64,000 nt of DNA from Anaerolineaceae bacterium (GTDB lineage Bacteria; Chloroflexota; Anaerolineae; Anaerolineales; UBA11657): assembly GCA_003569365.1 (NCBI GenBank), contig BGOS01000006.1, forward strand, positions 124,001 through 188,000, read 5' to 3'. Below the pieces are notes generated by a model, which saw only the letters and a list, made by a program, of their open reading frames with translations, had not been told where the DNA came from and made no database searches. A program made the position numbers and the translations under genes. How positions within the stretch are numbered: the stretch's first letter is position 1; every line of letters starts with the position of its first letter. Shown here piece by piece: positions 9,212-17,691 of this stretch.

Positions 9212-9670
9212 TTAATCCCGAGCCGGAAAGCCAAGGTCACGCCCGCCCCAATAGCGCTGCCATGCGCGCCGCGCGCCATCAAGCGGATGCTGCACGGCGT
9301 GCACAACCTCTTGCACGCGCCGGCACCATGCCAGAACCTCGCGGCGCATGTTCTCCGTGCCGGCGGCTGCGCGCTCGCTCCAAGCCGGCACTGTACGCTG
9401 CAGCTCGGCAACCATGCCAACCAAAGCCCACAGTGCCATGCACAACAAAATCAGCACCAGCAGGACCGGCAGCATCACAAACACGAGCAAGGCCACATTG
9501 GCTAGAGTGCCCAGCGTGCTGCGGCTGACAACGCCAGCCACTGCCAGCCCGGTTACAGCAATGCCGGCAGTCAGCCCGCAAACAGCAGCCACCACAACCG
9601 GCCCACGCACGCGCCAAGTCAAATCATCATTCATCGCAGAATATCTTGCGGGCATGTACACTTTTTCCAT
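9212..9670 (-). CDS. Hypothetical membrane protein with two hydrophobic segments
   Basis: About 152 residues from the ATG at 9670; the longer frame upstream is rejected because it overlaps the divergent PHP gene and is not protein-like. Two long hydrophobic stretches are visible (about residues 22-45 and 58-85), separated by a short linker and followed by a cytoplasmic-looking region of about 60 residues with a helical pattern. No motif is recognised. It is probably co-transcribed with the small membrane protein downstream. The start lies 48 bases from the divergent PHP start, so the two promoters must be very close. Confidence 0.6.
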   Translation of the reverse strand: MEKVYMPARYSAMNDDLTWRVRGPVVVAAVCGLTAGIAVTGLAVAGVVSRSTLGTLANVALLVFVMLPVLLVLILLCMALWALVGMVAELQRTVPAWSERAAAGTENMRREVLAWCRRVQEVVHAVQHPLDGARRAWQRYWGGRDLGFPARD

Positions 9671-9705
9671 ACCCAGTTTATCATCAATCAACCCCGCACC
9701 GCAGG

Positions 9706-9711
9706 TATACT
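9706..9711 (+). promoter_or_regulatory. Predicted -10 box of a leaderless promoter for the PHP gene
   Basis: TATACT, a perfect -10 hexamer, ends seven bases before the ATG at 9719. Transcription would start at or next to the start codon, and no Shine-Dalgarno sequence precedes the ATG, so a leaderless mRNA is likely. There is no clear -35 box. Confidence 0.45.
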
Positions 9712-9718
9712 GCCACGC

Positions 9719-10381
9719 ATGCCTATGCAGCGCATTGACATGCATTGCCACACGAATGCATCTGGCGATTGCAGCATGCAGCCGCAGCGCCTGTTGGCGG
9801 TGGCGCGCGAACGCGGCCTGCAGCGCCTGTGCATCACTGACCACAATAGTGTGCGCACGGGCCTGGAGCTGGCTGCGCGCGCGCCTGAGCTGGTGGTGCC
9901 CGGCATCGAGCTGCTTACAACCAAGGGCGAACTGCTTGCTTATTTTGTGACGGCCGAAGTTCCAGCGCGGCTGGAGCCGCTGCGCGCGATTGAACTGCTG
10001 CGCGCCCAGGGTGCCGTGATTAGCGTCTCACACCCTTTCGATCACAAACGCGGCGCCCGCTGGAGCGCTGCAGACCTGGCACAAATTTTGCCGCATGTGG
10101 ATGCGCTGGAAACTTTTAATGCGCGCTGCGTTACGCGCGGAATGAACCCCCTCGCAACTCTGGCGGCATTCGATGCGGGCCTGCCAGCGACTGCCGGCTC
10201 GGATGCACATGGCTACGGCGAAGTTGGAATTGCAGGCCTGCTGCTGCCGGATTTTGCGAACGCGAATGAATTGCGCGCCGCGCTGCGCGCGGCGCAAATC
10301 TTTGGGCGGCGTTCCAGCGTGGCCGTCCATCTTTCATCGCGCTGGGCAGCATTGCGCAGCCGCGCCGGTGGTAAACTTTGA
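9719..10381 (+). CDS. PHP-domain metal-dependent phosphoesterase
   Basis: A 220-residue PHP (polymerase and histidinol phosphatase) hydrolase. Metal motifs appear in family order: DMHCHTNASGD at residues 7-17, ITDHNSV near 40, PGIELL near 60, SHPFD near 103 and GSDAHGYGEVG near 160. Stand-alone members include nucleoside 3',5'-bisphosphate phosphatases (YciV/RNase AM type) and histidinol phosphatases; this one resembles the YciV group in motif spacing, but it is shorter than usual. The stop is five bases from tRNA-Arg. Confidence 0.82.
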   Translation: MPMQRIDMHCHTNASGDCSMQPQRLLAVARERGLQRLCITDHNSVRTGLELAARAPELVVPGIELLTTKGELLAYFVTAEVPARLEPLRAIELLRAQGAVISVSHPFDHKRGARWSAADLAQILPHVDALETFNARCVTRGMNPLATLAAFDAGLPATAGSDAHGYGEVGIAGLLLPDFANANELRAALRAAQIFGRRSSVAVHLSSRWAALRSRAGGKL

Positions 10382-10386
10382 ACAAC

Positions 10387-10459
10387 GTCTCCGTAGCTCA
10401 GTGGATAGAGCGCTTGCCTCCGGAGCAAGAAGTCGCAGGTTCAAGTCCTGCCGGGGACA
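10387..10459 (+). tRNA. tRNA-Arg (anticodon CCG)
   Basis: A 73-base cloverleaf. The acceptor arms GTCTCCG and CGGGGAC pair over seven positions with one G-U. The D arm is GCTC...GAGC, the anticodon arm is CTTGC-CTCCGGA-GCAAG with CCG at the anticodon, and the T arm carries GGTTCAAGTCC. The discriminator is A and no CCA is encoded. It decodes CGG. Confidence 0.95.
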
Positions 10460-10540
10460 CTCGCCACTATTTCTTACCAGGTCACTTTTATGCGGCGATG
10501 CTTGCGCCGCGTGTGAACGCCCCACTCAAATAAACCAACG

Positions 10541-10882
10541 TTACGGTGCACGCGTGCGCACGGGCACCAGTGTCAGTTTTACAACCGGCTTGGGTGCAAG
10601 CTGCGTGGCCACAATGCTGCCGGGCGGCTTGGGGAAACTACACACCACGCGCAGGCGCCCGTTGTCTTGGCGCACCTGCCGACAGAGCGCCCGCCCGCTT
10701 GCCACCAGCGGCGTGGGGGTCGCAGTGACTGTGCCCGCTGCTGCTATTAAAAAAATATCGCTGGATGCCGCCGCAACACCTGTAACAATAAATTGGCTGC
10801 TAAAACATACGCATAGCGCCAGCCCTGCCATCACCGCGTGCTTGCTGCGCAACGCGTTAAGTTTCCAAATCCGGCTGAGCAC
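10541..10882 (-). CDS. Hypothetical secreted protein
   Basis: A 113-residue product starting with GTG at 10882. A basic N-terminus (RIWKLNALRSKH) precedes a hydrophobic stretch (about residues 17-39) ending in VAAASS, a plausible signal peptidase site. The mature part is short, contains TVTATPTPLV and two cysteines (CRQV and VVCSF) that could form a disulfide. The Thr-Pro linker matches other exported proteins in this window. No family recognised; the gene is divergent from pcrA across 95 bases. Confidence 0.5.
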   Translation of the reverse strand: MLSRIWKLNALRSKHAVMAGLALCVCFSSQFIVTGVAAASSDIFLIAAAGTVTATPTPLVASGRALCRQVRQDNGRLRVVCSFPKPPGSIVATQLAPKPVVKLTLVPVRTRAP

Positions 10883-10977
10883 TGCATTGCTATTCTAGTT
10901 GCTGGCATCAATTTTTGGACGCGTTCCGTTCGCCAGTCACTGCATCAAGCGGCTGCTAAAATGGCATTGCGCCTCTG

Positions 10978-13167
10978 ATGGAAACAACCAGTCGTCTGAA
11001 CCCGCAGCAGCTGCGTGCTGTCACCGCGCCCGCCGGCCCGGTGCTGGTGCTGGCCGGGCCGGGCTCGGGCAAGACGGCCGTGCTCACCGAGCGCGTTGCG
11101 CATCTGGTGCAGCACGGCACGCCGGCGCATCGCATCATGGCCGTCACCTTTACCAACAAAGCGGCCAAGCAAATGCGCGAGCGCATCGGTGTGCAGTTGG
11201 GCGTGCCGCTGGCGGGCAACTGGGTGGGTACATTTCACGCCACCTGTGCGCGTATTTTGCGGCGCGAAGCTGATGCGCTGCCCGCAGCCACAGGGCTGGA
11301 GCTGACGCGCGATTTTGCGATCTACGACACCGCCGACCAAGTGGCGCTGCTAAAGCAGGCCAGCCAGCACCTGAACATTGACGAGAAACGCTTCCCGCCG
11401 CAGCGCCTGCTGGGTGCCATCTCGCGCGCCAAAAATGAAATGGTGCTGGCAGCTGATTTCCTGCCCGACAGTTACCTCAACGAGATTGTGGCGCGCGTTT
11501 ACGTGCGCTACCAGCAACTGCTGGGCGAAAACAACGCCGCAGACTTTGACGACTTGTTGCTGCATACCGCGCAGTTGTTCCAGCGCGTGCCCGCGGCCCT
11601 CGAGCGCTGCCAGCACCAGTTTGAGCATGTGTTAGTGGATGAATTTCAAGACACGAATCTAGTGCAGTACCGCGTTGTGCAGCTGCTGTCCGCCATTCAT
11701 GATTGCCTGTATGTGGTTGGCGACCCGGACCAGTCCATCTACAGCTGGCGCGGCGCGGACCACCGCAATGTGCTGCGCTTTGAGAAAGATCATCCGGGCG
11801 CAGTTGTGGTGTTGCTTGAGCAAAACTACCGCTCCACGCAAAATATTCTGGATGCGGCAATGGCGGTCATTGACCGCAATCCGCAGCGCACGCGCAAGCA
11901 GCTCTTCACCGAGCGCCGCGAAGGCACGCCAATTGTGCTGCACGAGGCCTACGACCCGGCTGATGAAGCGAAGTGGGTGCTGGAGCGTATTGCAACGCTA
12001 ACCGCGGGCGGCACTCCGCCCGGTGACTGCGCCATCATGTACCGTACAAATGCGCAGTCGCGCGCACTCGAAGACGAGTTTGTGCGCGCGCGCCTGCCCT
12101 ACCGCCTCGTTGGCGCCACGCGCTTCTACCAGCGCCGCGAAGTAAAAGACATGCTGGCCTATCTGCGGCTGGTGCAAAATCCGCGCGACAGCGTCAGCTT
12201 GATGCGCGTAATTAACACGCCACCCCGTGGCGTTGGCGCCAAGGCAATCGAGACTCTGCAACAGTGCGCCAGCGCTGCGGGCAGTACGCCCGCGCTTGTG
12301 CTGCTGGAACTGGGCGCTGAAGGCGATGCCAGCCCACATCAGGCAGCCCTCGCCGGCCGGGCTGCCCGCGCGCTCACAGATTTCGGGCGCCTGCTTGTGC
12401 GCTGGATCGCGGAGAGTCAAGCGCTCGCGCTGCCCAAGCTCATAAATTTAATTACAGAGAGCAGCGGCTATGGCGCGTTCATCAACGATGGCTCGGTGGA
12501 AGGTGACGAGCGCTGGGCCAACGTGCTCGAGTTGCGCAGTGTGGCCGCCGACAGCCCGGCAGAAAGCCTGACGCAGTTCTTGCAAGATGTGGCGCTGGTG
12601 TCCGAAGTGGATGACTTGCCCGAAGGCTCGGGCGGTGCACCGACGCTGCTCACGCTGCACGCTGCCAAGGGGCTGGAGTTTGGCGTTGTGTTCCTTGTGG
12701 GACTGGAAGACGGCTTGCTGCCGCACAGCCGCTCGCTGGAAGATCCCACCGGAATGGAGGAAGAGCGGCGCCTCATGTACGTCGGCCTTACGCGCGCCAA
12801 GGATCGCCTCTTGCTCTCTTACACTTTCCGGCGCAATAACTTTGGCGAATTTAGCGGCAGCCTCCCCTCGCGTTTTCTAAAAGACATACCCGCTGCGCTG
12901 CTGGAGGGCCGCCTGCCGGCCCGCGAAGGCGAACGCCGCCACGTTGCCCAAGCCGCGTCGTGGGCCAGCACACCCGCCGAGGTGCGCTCCACCCCCACCG
13001 CAGTTTTCCAAACCGGGCAGCGTGTGTCGCATCCTGATTTTGGCGCCGGCGTTGTCATTGAAAGCAAGCCAATGGGCGGGGATGAGATGACTACCGTCGC
13101 CTTCGAAAAAGCCGGCTTGCGCAAAATCATGGCGCGTGTCGGCAGACTAAAGGCGCTGCCGGCGTGA
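10978..13167 (+). CDS. pcrA: ATP-dependent DNA helicase, UvrD/PcrA family
   Basis: Superfamily 1A 3'-5' helicase acting in nucleotide excision repair and in clearing replication-blocking complexes. The 729 residues match PcrA length. Motifs appear in order: Q motif (LNPQQLRAV), Walker A GPGSGKTAV near residue 28, motif Ia TFTNKAAKQM, motif II DEFQDTN near 221, motif III GDPDQSIYSWRGA, motif IV EQNYRST, motif V LTLHAAKGLEF and motif VI VGLTRAK. The C-terminus ends with the PcrA-type RNA-polymerase-binding tail (GQRVSHPDFGAG). An extended -10 (TGC-TAAAAT, 10954-10962) lies 15 bases before the ATG. Confidence 0.95.
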   Translation: METTSRLNPQQLRAVTAPAGPVLVLAGPGSGKTAVLTERVAHLVQHGTPAHRIMAVTFTNKAAKQMRERIGVQLGVPLAGNWVGTFHATCARILRREADALPAATGLELTRDFAIYDTADQVALLKQASQHLNIDEKRFPPQRLLGAISRAKNEMVLAADFLPDSYLNEIVARVYVRYQQLLGENNAADFDDLLLHTAQLFQRVPAALERCQHQFEHVLVDEFQDTNLVQYRVVQLLSAIHDCLYVVGDPDQSIYSWRGADHRNVLRFEKDHPGAVVVLLEQNYRSTQNILDAAMAVIDRNPQRTRKQLFTERREGTPIVLHEAYDPADEAKWVLERIATLTAGGTPPGDCAIMYRTNAQSRALEDEFVRARLPYRLVGATRFYQRREVKDMLAYLRLVQNPRDSVSLMRVINTPPRGVGAKAIETLQQCASAAGSTPALVLLELGAEGDASPHQAALAGRAARALTDFGRLLVRWIAESQALALPKLINLITESSGYGAFINDGSVEGDERWANVLELRSVAADSPAESLTQFLQDVALVSEVDDLPEGSGGAPTLLTLHAAKGLEFGVVFLVGLEDGLLPHSRSLEDPTGMEEERRLMYVGLTRAKDRLLLSYTFRRNNFGEFSGSLPSRFLKDIPAALLEGRLPAREGERRHVAQAASWASTPAEVRSTPTAVFQTGQRVSHPDFGAGVVIESKPMGGDEMTTVAFEKAGLRKIMARVGRLKALPA

Positions 13168-13260
13168 AGCGCCTGCAATTTTGCCGGTCATTGATGGCCC
13201 GCCGCCAGCCGGCCGGCTGCCGCTTGGCAGCTGCTGCCCGCGTGCGCAACGCCTGCTAGC

Positions 13261-14241
13261 ATGCGCATTTTTCTCACCGGCGGTGCGGGTTACATCGGCG
13301 GCACCACGTGCGCGGCGCTGCTGCAAGCCGGCCACAAAGTTACTGTCTATGACAACCTCTCACGCGGGCATCGCGCTGCAATCCCTGCCGGCGCGCAATT
13401 CATTCACGGTGACTTGGAAAACCGGGCGCTACTCGCAGATGCACTGGGCAGCGCCGGCTTTGATGCCGTGCTCCACTTTGCAGCGCTGATCGAAGCCGGC
13501 GAATCAATGCAGCAGCCCGCGCTGTACTTCCGCAACAACACCAGCGGATCGCTCAACCTGATTGAAGCCGCCATCAATGCCGGCTGCTTGCAGTTTGTAT
13601 TTTCTTCCACCGCTGCAGTTTATGCCAGCAGTCCAGACCCGTTGACAGAGGACAGCAGCCTGCAGCCCGCCAACGTTTATGGCGAAACCAAGTTGATGAT
13701 TGAACGCATGCTGCACTGGCACAATCAAGTGCATGGCCTGCGCTACGCTGCCTTGCGCTACTTCAACGCCTGCGGCGCACTGCCCGGCCGTGGCGAGGCG
13801 CACCAGCCAGAGACGCACCTCATCCCGCGCCTGATGCAGGTGGCGCTCGGGCAGCAGGCATCCTTCTCCATTCACGGCACAGACTACGCCACCCCGGATG
13901 GCACCTGCATCCGTGACTACATTCACATTGCAGATCTAGCTGCAGCGCATCTTGTCGCGCTGCACGCGCTGTCCACCCAGCCGGTGCTCACTTACAACCT
14001 GGGCAGCGGGCACGGCTATTCGGTGCGCCAGCTGCTGGAGCGTGCGCGCTCAATCACCGGCTGCGTCATTCCCGCAACTGAAGCGCCGCGCCGCGCCGGT
14101 GACGCAGCGCGGCTGGTTGCACAACCCGCAAAAATTGAACGCGAGCTGGGCTGGCGCGCGCAACACTCAGCTCTGGATGGCATTCTGACATCCGCGTGGG
14201 AATGGCATCGCAGCCATCCACACGGCTACCCGGCTGCCTGA
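13261..14241 (+). CDS. galE: UDP-glucose 4-epimerase
   Basis: NAD-dependent epimerase interconverting UDP-glucose and UDP-galactose, 326 residues. The N-terminal Rossmann motif GGAGYIGG, the active-site SSTAAVYA, the catalytic Tyr-Lys in YGETKLM and the substrate region LRYFNACGA are all where GalE has them. The C-terminal YNLGSGHGYSVRQ is also family-typical. Seven bases separate it from the MFS transporter gene, suggesting a two-gene transcript. Specificity for N-acetylated sugars cannot be excluded. Confidence 0.92.
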   Translation: MRIFLTGGAGYIGGTTCAALLQAGHKVTVYDNLSRGHRAAIPAGAQFIHGDLENRALLADALGSAGFDAVLHFAALIEAGESMQQPALYFRNNTSGSLNLIEAAINAGCLQFVFSSTAAVYASSPDPLTEDSSLQPANVYGETKLMIERMLHWHNQVHGLRYAALRYFNACGALPGRGEAHQPETHLIPRLMQVALGQQASFSIHGTDYATPDGTCIRDYIHIADLAAAHLVALHALSTQPVLTYNLGSGHGYSVRQLLERARSITGCVIPATEAPRRAGDAARLVAQPAKIERELGWRAQHSALDGILTSAWEWHRSHPHGYPAA

Positions 14242-14248
14242 TACTGAC

Positions 14249-15454
14249 ATGGACACTAATCAGCCAGCACGCAGCGGCGCTTCAATGAATGTGCAAGTGC
14301 TCGTGGCAACTGCCGCCCGGTTGCTGCTCAACACTGCGCTGCGCATGCCTTATCCATATTTGCCAGCATTCAGCCGCGGCCTCGGCGTACCGGTGCCGCG
14401 CCTCATCGAGCTCTTAAGTGTTCGATCTGCATTGGCTATGGGTGCGCCGCTGCTTGCCCAACTGCCAGACCGCTATGGCCGGCGCCGCATGATGTACCTG
14501 GCGCTTGCCGTTTTCAGCGGTGCCATGGCGCTCGTAGTTGTTTGGCCTGGCCTGATTGCACTTGCAGCCGGCTCTGTGCTCGGCCTCGCCGCCAAAACAC
14601 TGTTCGACACTTCCCTTCAAAGCTACATTGGCGATCGGGTGCCATATGAGCGCCGGGGCCGCGTGCTGGCTTTCATTGAGTTGAGTTGGTCGGGCGCATT
14701 TTTTCTTGGTTTGCCGGTGGTCGGCTGGCTCCTCGTAAATGCAGCCACGCCTGCCGCTGCGTGGCGGGCGCCATTCGGCCCGCTGGCAGTGCTGGGTCTT
14801 GTCGCAACCGCCGTGCTGTGGGCGGTTATGCCGCACGAGCCACCACAAGCGCATGCCAGTGAACGCGTTGCCGGCCCGGGCTGGAGAACTGTGCTGCGCA
14901 ACCCGCGTGTGCTCGGCGGCCTTGCCGTGGGCACGCTCATCTCCGGCGCCAACGAAAACCTGAGCGTGGTATTTGGAACGTGGCTTGAGGGCAGCTTTGC
15001 GCTGGCGCTCACGGCCATTGGCCTCGCCACCGCCGTAATTGGCGTAGCCGAGCTGCTTGGCGAAGGCGGTGTAATGGTGCTCTCTGACCGCCTTGGAAAG
15101 CGCCTGGCGGGCACCTGGGGGCTGGCAGCCAGCATCGGGGCTTATGCGCTCCTGCCGGTTCTGGGCCGCACGCTGCCCGGCGCGCTCAGTGCACTCTTCC
15201 TCGTCTACCTCTCATTTGAGTTCACACTCGTCACACTCATCCCGCTCATGACAGAAACCATGCCGCTTGCCCGCGCCAAAGTGATGAGTGCGTTTATGGC
15301 TTCGCACGCGGTGGGACGCATGCTGGGCGCGCTGGTGGGCGTCCGGCTTTTGGCTGCCGGCATTCTAAGTACGGGCCTCGTGTCAGCCGCAATGAACGTG
15401 GCGGCTTTGGGAATACTGCTGGTGTGGGTTCGGGAGGAAGGCGATCCACATTAG
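14249..15454 (+). CDS. Major facilitator superfamily transporter
   Basis: A 401-residue polytopic membrane protein with about 12 hydrophobic segments. The MFS loop 2-3 motif appears as LPDRYGRRRMMY near residue 73 and is echoed in the second half by LSDRLGKRLAGT, as expected from the internal duplication. A large cytoplasmic loop with charged residues separates the halves near residue 200. The substrate is unknown. It follows galE closely and ends before a strong bidirectional terminator. An alternative start at the internal ATG (14285) would remove 12 residues. Confidence 0.85.
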   Translation: MDTNQPARSGASMNVQVLVATAARLLLNTALRMPYPYLPAFSRGLGVPVPRLIELLSVRSALAMGAPLLAQLPDRYGRRRMMYLALAVFSGAMALVVVWPGLIALAAGSVLGLAAKTLFDTSLQSYIGDRVPYERRGRVLAFIELSWSGAFFLGLPVVGWLLVNAATPAAAWRAPFGPLAVLGLVATAVLWAVMPHEPPQAHASERVAGPGWRTVLRNPRVLGGLAVGTLISGANENLSVVFGTWLEGSFALALTAIGLATAVIGVAELLGEGGVMVLSDRLGKRLAGTWGLAASIGAYALLPVLGRTLPGALSALFLVYLSFEFTLVTLIPLMTETMPLARAKVMSAFMASHAVGRMLGALVGVRLLAAGILSTGLVSAAMNVAALGILLVWVREEGDPH

Positions 15455-15482
15455 CCATCGCGAAGTCTGCTAAGCCATAAAT

Positions 15483-15515
15483 AAAAAAGCCCTCCGCATG
15501 CGGAGGGCCTTTTTT
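15483..15515. terminator. Bidirectional rho-independent terminator
   Basis: The arms GCCCTCCGC and GCGGAGGGC form a perfect stem around a two-base loop; an A-run precedes and a T-run of seven follows, so it works on both strands. It ends the galE-MFS transcript and the convergent groES-groEL transcript. Confidence 0.9.
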
Positions 15516-15530
15516 GCAATTGAATGCGGC

Positions 15531-17186
15531 TTAGTAATCCATTCCGCCGCCGCCGCCACCGGGCGGCATCATCGGCGCCTTCTTGTCCTCGGGCGCGTCG
15601 GTGATCAGCGCCTCAGTCGTGAGGATCATGGCGGCAATCGAAGCGGCGTTCTCAAGCGCGCCGCGCGTTACCTTGGCCGGATCGATGATGCCAGCGGATA
15701 CCATGTCCAAGTACTGCTCGCTAATCACATCATAGCCAATGTTCTTGCCGTGCTTCTTGTCAGCAGCCTGATGCCGGCGCACAGTGTCAATGATCACAGA
15801 GCCATCCTGGCCGGCATTCGACGCGATCTTGCGGATCGGCGCCTCAAGTGCACGCTTCAGGATCCTGACGCCCGCCTGCGCATCCTCGTGCTCCATGGTC
15901 ACCTTGTCCAGTGCCGGAATTGCATTCAGCAATGCCACACCGCCGCCTGGAACGATGCCCTCTTCCACCGCAGCGCGCGTGGCCGAAAGCGCATCTTCAA
16001 CGCGGTGCTTCTTTTCCTTCAGCTCAACTTCAGTGGCTGCGCCAACGCGGATGACTGCCACGCCGCCGCTAAGTTTGGCGAGGCGCTCCTGCAGCTTCTC
16101 TTTGTCGTAGTCAGAGGTGCTCTTGTCGATCTCAACCTTGATCTCCTCGATGCGGCCCTTGATCTTCTTCTCAGCGCCCTTGCCGTCGATTACGGTGGTG
16201 TCATCCTTGGTGGAGACAACCTTCGACGCGCGGCCAAGGTCTGCAACTGTGGTGCTCTCCAGTTTGCGGCCCAGCTCATCTGTGATGACGGTGCCGCCGG
16301 TCAGCACTGCAATGTCCTGCAGCATGGCCTTGCGGCGATCGCCAAAGCCCGGCGCCTTCACTGCCAGCGCGTTCAGCATGCCGCGCATCTTGTTGAGCAC
16401 CAGTGTGGCCAGCGCTTCGCCGTCCACATCCTCGCAGATGATGACCAGATCGCGCTTGCCAATCTGCACCAGCTTCTCCAGCAACGGCACAATGTCCGCA
16501 GCCGCAGAGATCTTCTTGTCGTGAATCAGGATGTAGGGGTCGTTGATTACCGCCTCCATCGACTCGGGCGCGGTCACGAAGTAAGGCGAGATATACCCGC
16601 GGTCAAACTCCATGCCGTCCACGTACTCGGTCTCAAAAGCCAAGCCCTTGGACTCTTCAACCGTGATCACGCCATCCTTGCCCACCTTGTCCATCACTTC
16701 AGAAATCAAACGGCCAATCTCCGTGTCCGCCGCAGAAATCGAAGCCACTGAGGCAATCTCTTCCTTGGTTGTGATCTTCTTGGCCTGCGCCTTGATGCTC
16801 GCAACCACGGCAGCGGTTCCGGCCTGCAGGCCGCGCTTGACCATCATCGGGTTGAGGCCGGCTGATGCCAGCTTCAAGCCTTCGGTCACAATTGCCTGCG
16901 CCAAAACTGTGGAGGTGGTGGTGCCGTCACCGGCAATGTCATTCGTCTTGGTGGCGGCCTGCGCCAGCAGCTGCGCGCCCATGTTCTCAAACGGATCCTC
17001 GAGCGTGATGTCCTTGGCAACCGTCACACCGTCATGCGTCACCGTTGGCGCGCCGAACTTCTTGTCCAGCGCTACGTTGCGGCCTTTCGGGCCCAGCGTC
17101 GTCGCCACTGCATTTGCAAGCTGGTCGATGCCAGACTTCAGTTTGCGCCGTGCGTCTTCGTCAAATATCAAAATTTTTGCAGCCAT
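15531..17186 (-). CDS. groEL: Chaperonin GroEL (60 kDa)
   Basis: ATP-driven double-ring protein-folding chaperonin. The 551 residues include TLGPKGRNV near residue 30, [12 protein letters not shown] near 86, the signature [12 protein letters not shown] near 405 and a C-terminus of glycines and MDY. It is the second gene of the groESL operon, 44 bases after groES, under the CIRCE-bearing promoter. Only one groEL copy is in this window; many Chloroflexota carry more. Confidence 0.98.
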   Translation of the reverse strand: MAAKILIFDEDARRKLKSGIDQLANAVATTLGPKGRNVALDKKFGAPTVTHDGVTVAKDITLEDPFENMGAQLLAQAATKTNDIAGDGTTTSTVLAQAIVTEGLKLASAGLNPMMVKRGLQAGTAAVVASIKAQAKKITTKEEIASVASISAADTEIGRLISEVMDKVGKDGVITVEESKGLAFETEYVDGMEFDRGYISPYFVTAPESMEAVINDPYILIHDKKISAAADIVPLLEKLVQIGKRDLVIICEDVDGEALATLVLNKMRGMLNALAVKAPGFGDRRKAMLQDIAVLTGGTVITDELGRKLESTTVADLGRASKVVSTKDDTTVIDGKGAEKKIKGRIEEIKVEIDKSTSDYDKEKLQERLAKLSGGVAVIRVGAATEVELKEKKHRVEDALSATRAAVEEGIVPGGGVALLNAIPALDKVTMEHEDAQAGVRILKRALEAPIRKIASNAGQDGSVIIDTVRRHQAADKKHGKNIGYDVISEQYLDMVSAGIIDPAKVTRGALENAASIAAMILTTEALITDAPEDKKAPMMPPGGGGGGMDY

Positions 17187-17230
17187 TGTTCAGATCCTTT
17201 CTAGTAATTTTTTTGAACGCCTGATCCGTA

Positions 17231-17539
17231 TCAGGACAGAAGTATCGCCAAGACGTCGGCTTCTTTCAGAATCAGAAGCTTCTTGTCGTCGACCTTGATT
17301 TCGGTGCCAGCGTACTTTGCAAAAAGCACCGTGTCACCGACTGCCACATCCATCGGGACGCGGCTGCCCTTCTCATCGCGCGAGCCCGGGCCAGCAGCCA
17401 GCACTTTGCCCTTCTGCGGCTTCTCTTTGGCCGTCTCCGGCAGCACGATACCGCTCAGCGTCACATCTTCCTGCTCGATTGGCTCAATAATCAAGCGTTC
17501 CCCCAACGGTTTCAAATTTACAGACTGTTTCTTCGACAT
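17231..17539 (-). CDS. groES: Co-chaperonin GroES (10 kDa)
   Basis: A 102-residue cap of the GroEL chamber. The N-terminal [12 protein letters not shown], the mobile loop ([12 protein letters not shown]), the roof loop region and the C-terminal [13 protein letters not shown] are all conserved. First gene of the groESL operon, with a GGAGGC ribosome-binding site before the ATG and a CIRCE element overlapping the transcription start region. Confidence 0.97.
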   Translation of the reverse strand: MSKKQSVNLKPLGERLIIEPIEQEDVTLSGIVLPETAKEKPQKGKVLAAGPGSRDEKGSRVPMDVAVGDTVLFAKYAGTEIKVDDKKLLILKEADVLAILLS

Positions 17540-17577
17540 TTGTTTGCCTCCATCAAATTTTTGACTTTTTTGCTAGA

Positions 17578-17604
17578 TTAGCACTCCCGTCACTTGAGTG
17601 CCAA
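17578..17604 (-). promoter_or_regulatory. CIRCE operator (HrcA-binding)
   Basis: TTAGCACTC, nine bases, then GAGTGCCAA: the CIRCE inverted repeat with one mismatch in the right half (consensus GAGTGCTAA). It sits just downstream of the predicted -10 box of the groES promoter, where HrcA repressor would block initiation. hrcA is not in the window. Confidence 0.92.
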
Positions 17605-17611
17605 CGAGAGA

Positions 17612-17640
17612 ATGATATTGCCGGAGCCGAACGCTGTCAA
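17612..17640 (-). promoter_or_regulatory. Sigma-70-type promoter of groES-groEL
   Basis: On the minus strand, TTGACA and TATCAT are separated by 17 bases. The -35 is perfect and the -10 has one mismatch. The CIRCE element begins eight bases downstream of the -10. Confidence 0.8.
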
Positions 17641-17691
17641 TAGCCCAATTCTATTTCTTACAAAGCTCTAACATTCGCAAGCCGGCGGGAG

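Noticed and set aside
15498-16751. A 417-residue open frame on the plus strand opposite groEL
   Set aside because: It is the antisense of a highly conserved gene and its composition (His, Gln and Arg rich) is an effect of GC-rich codon use.
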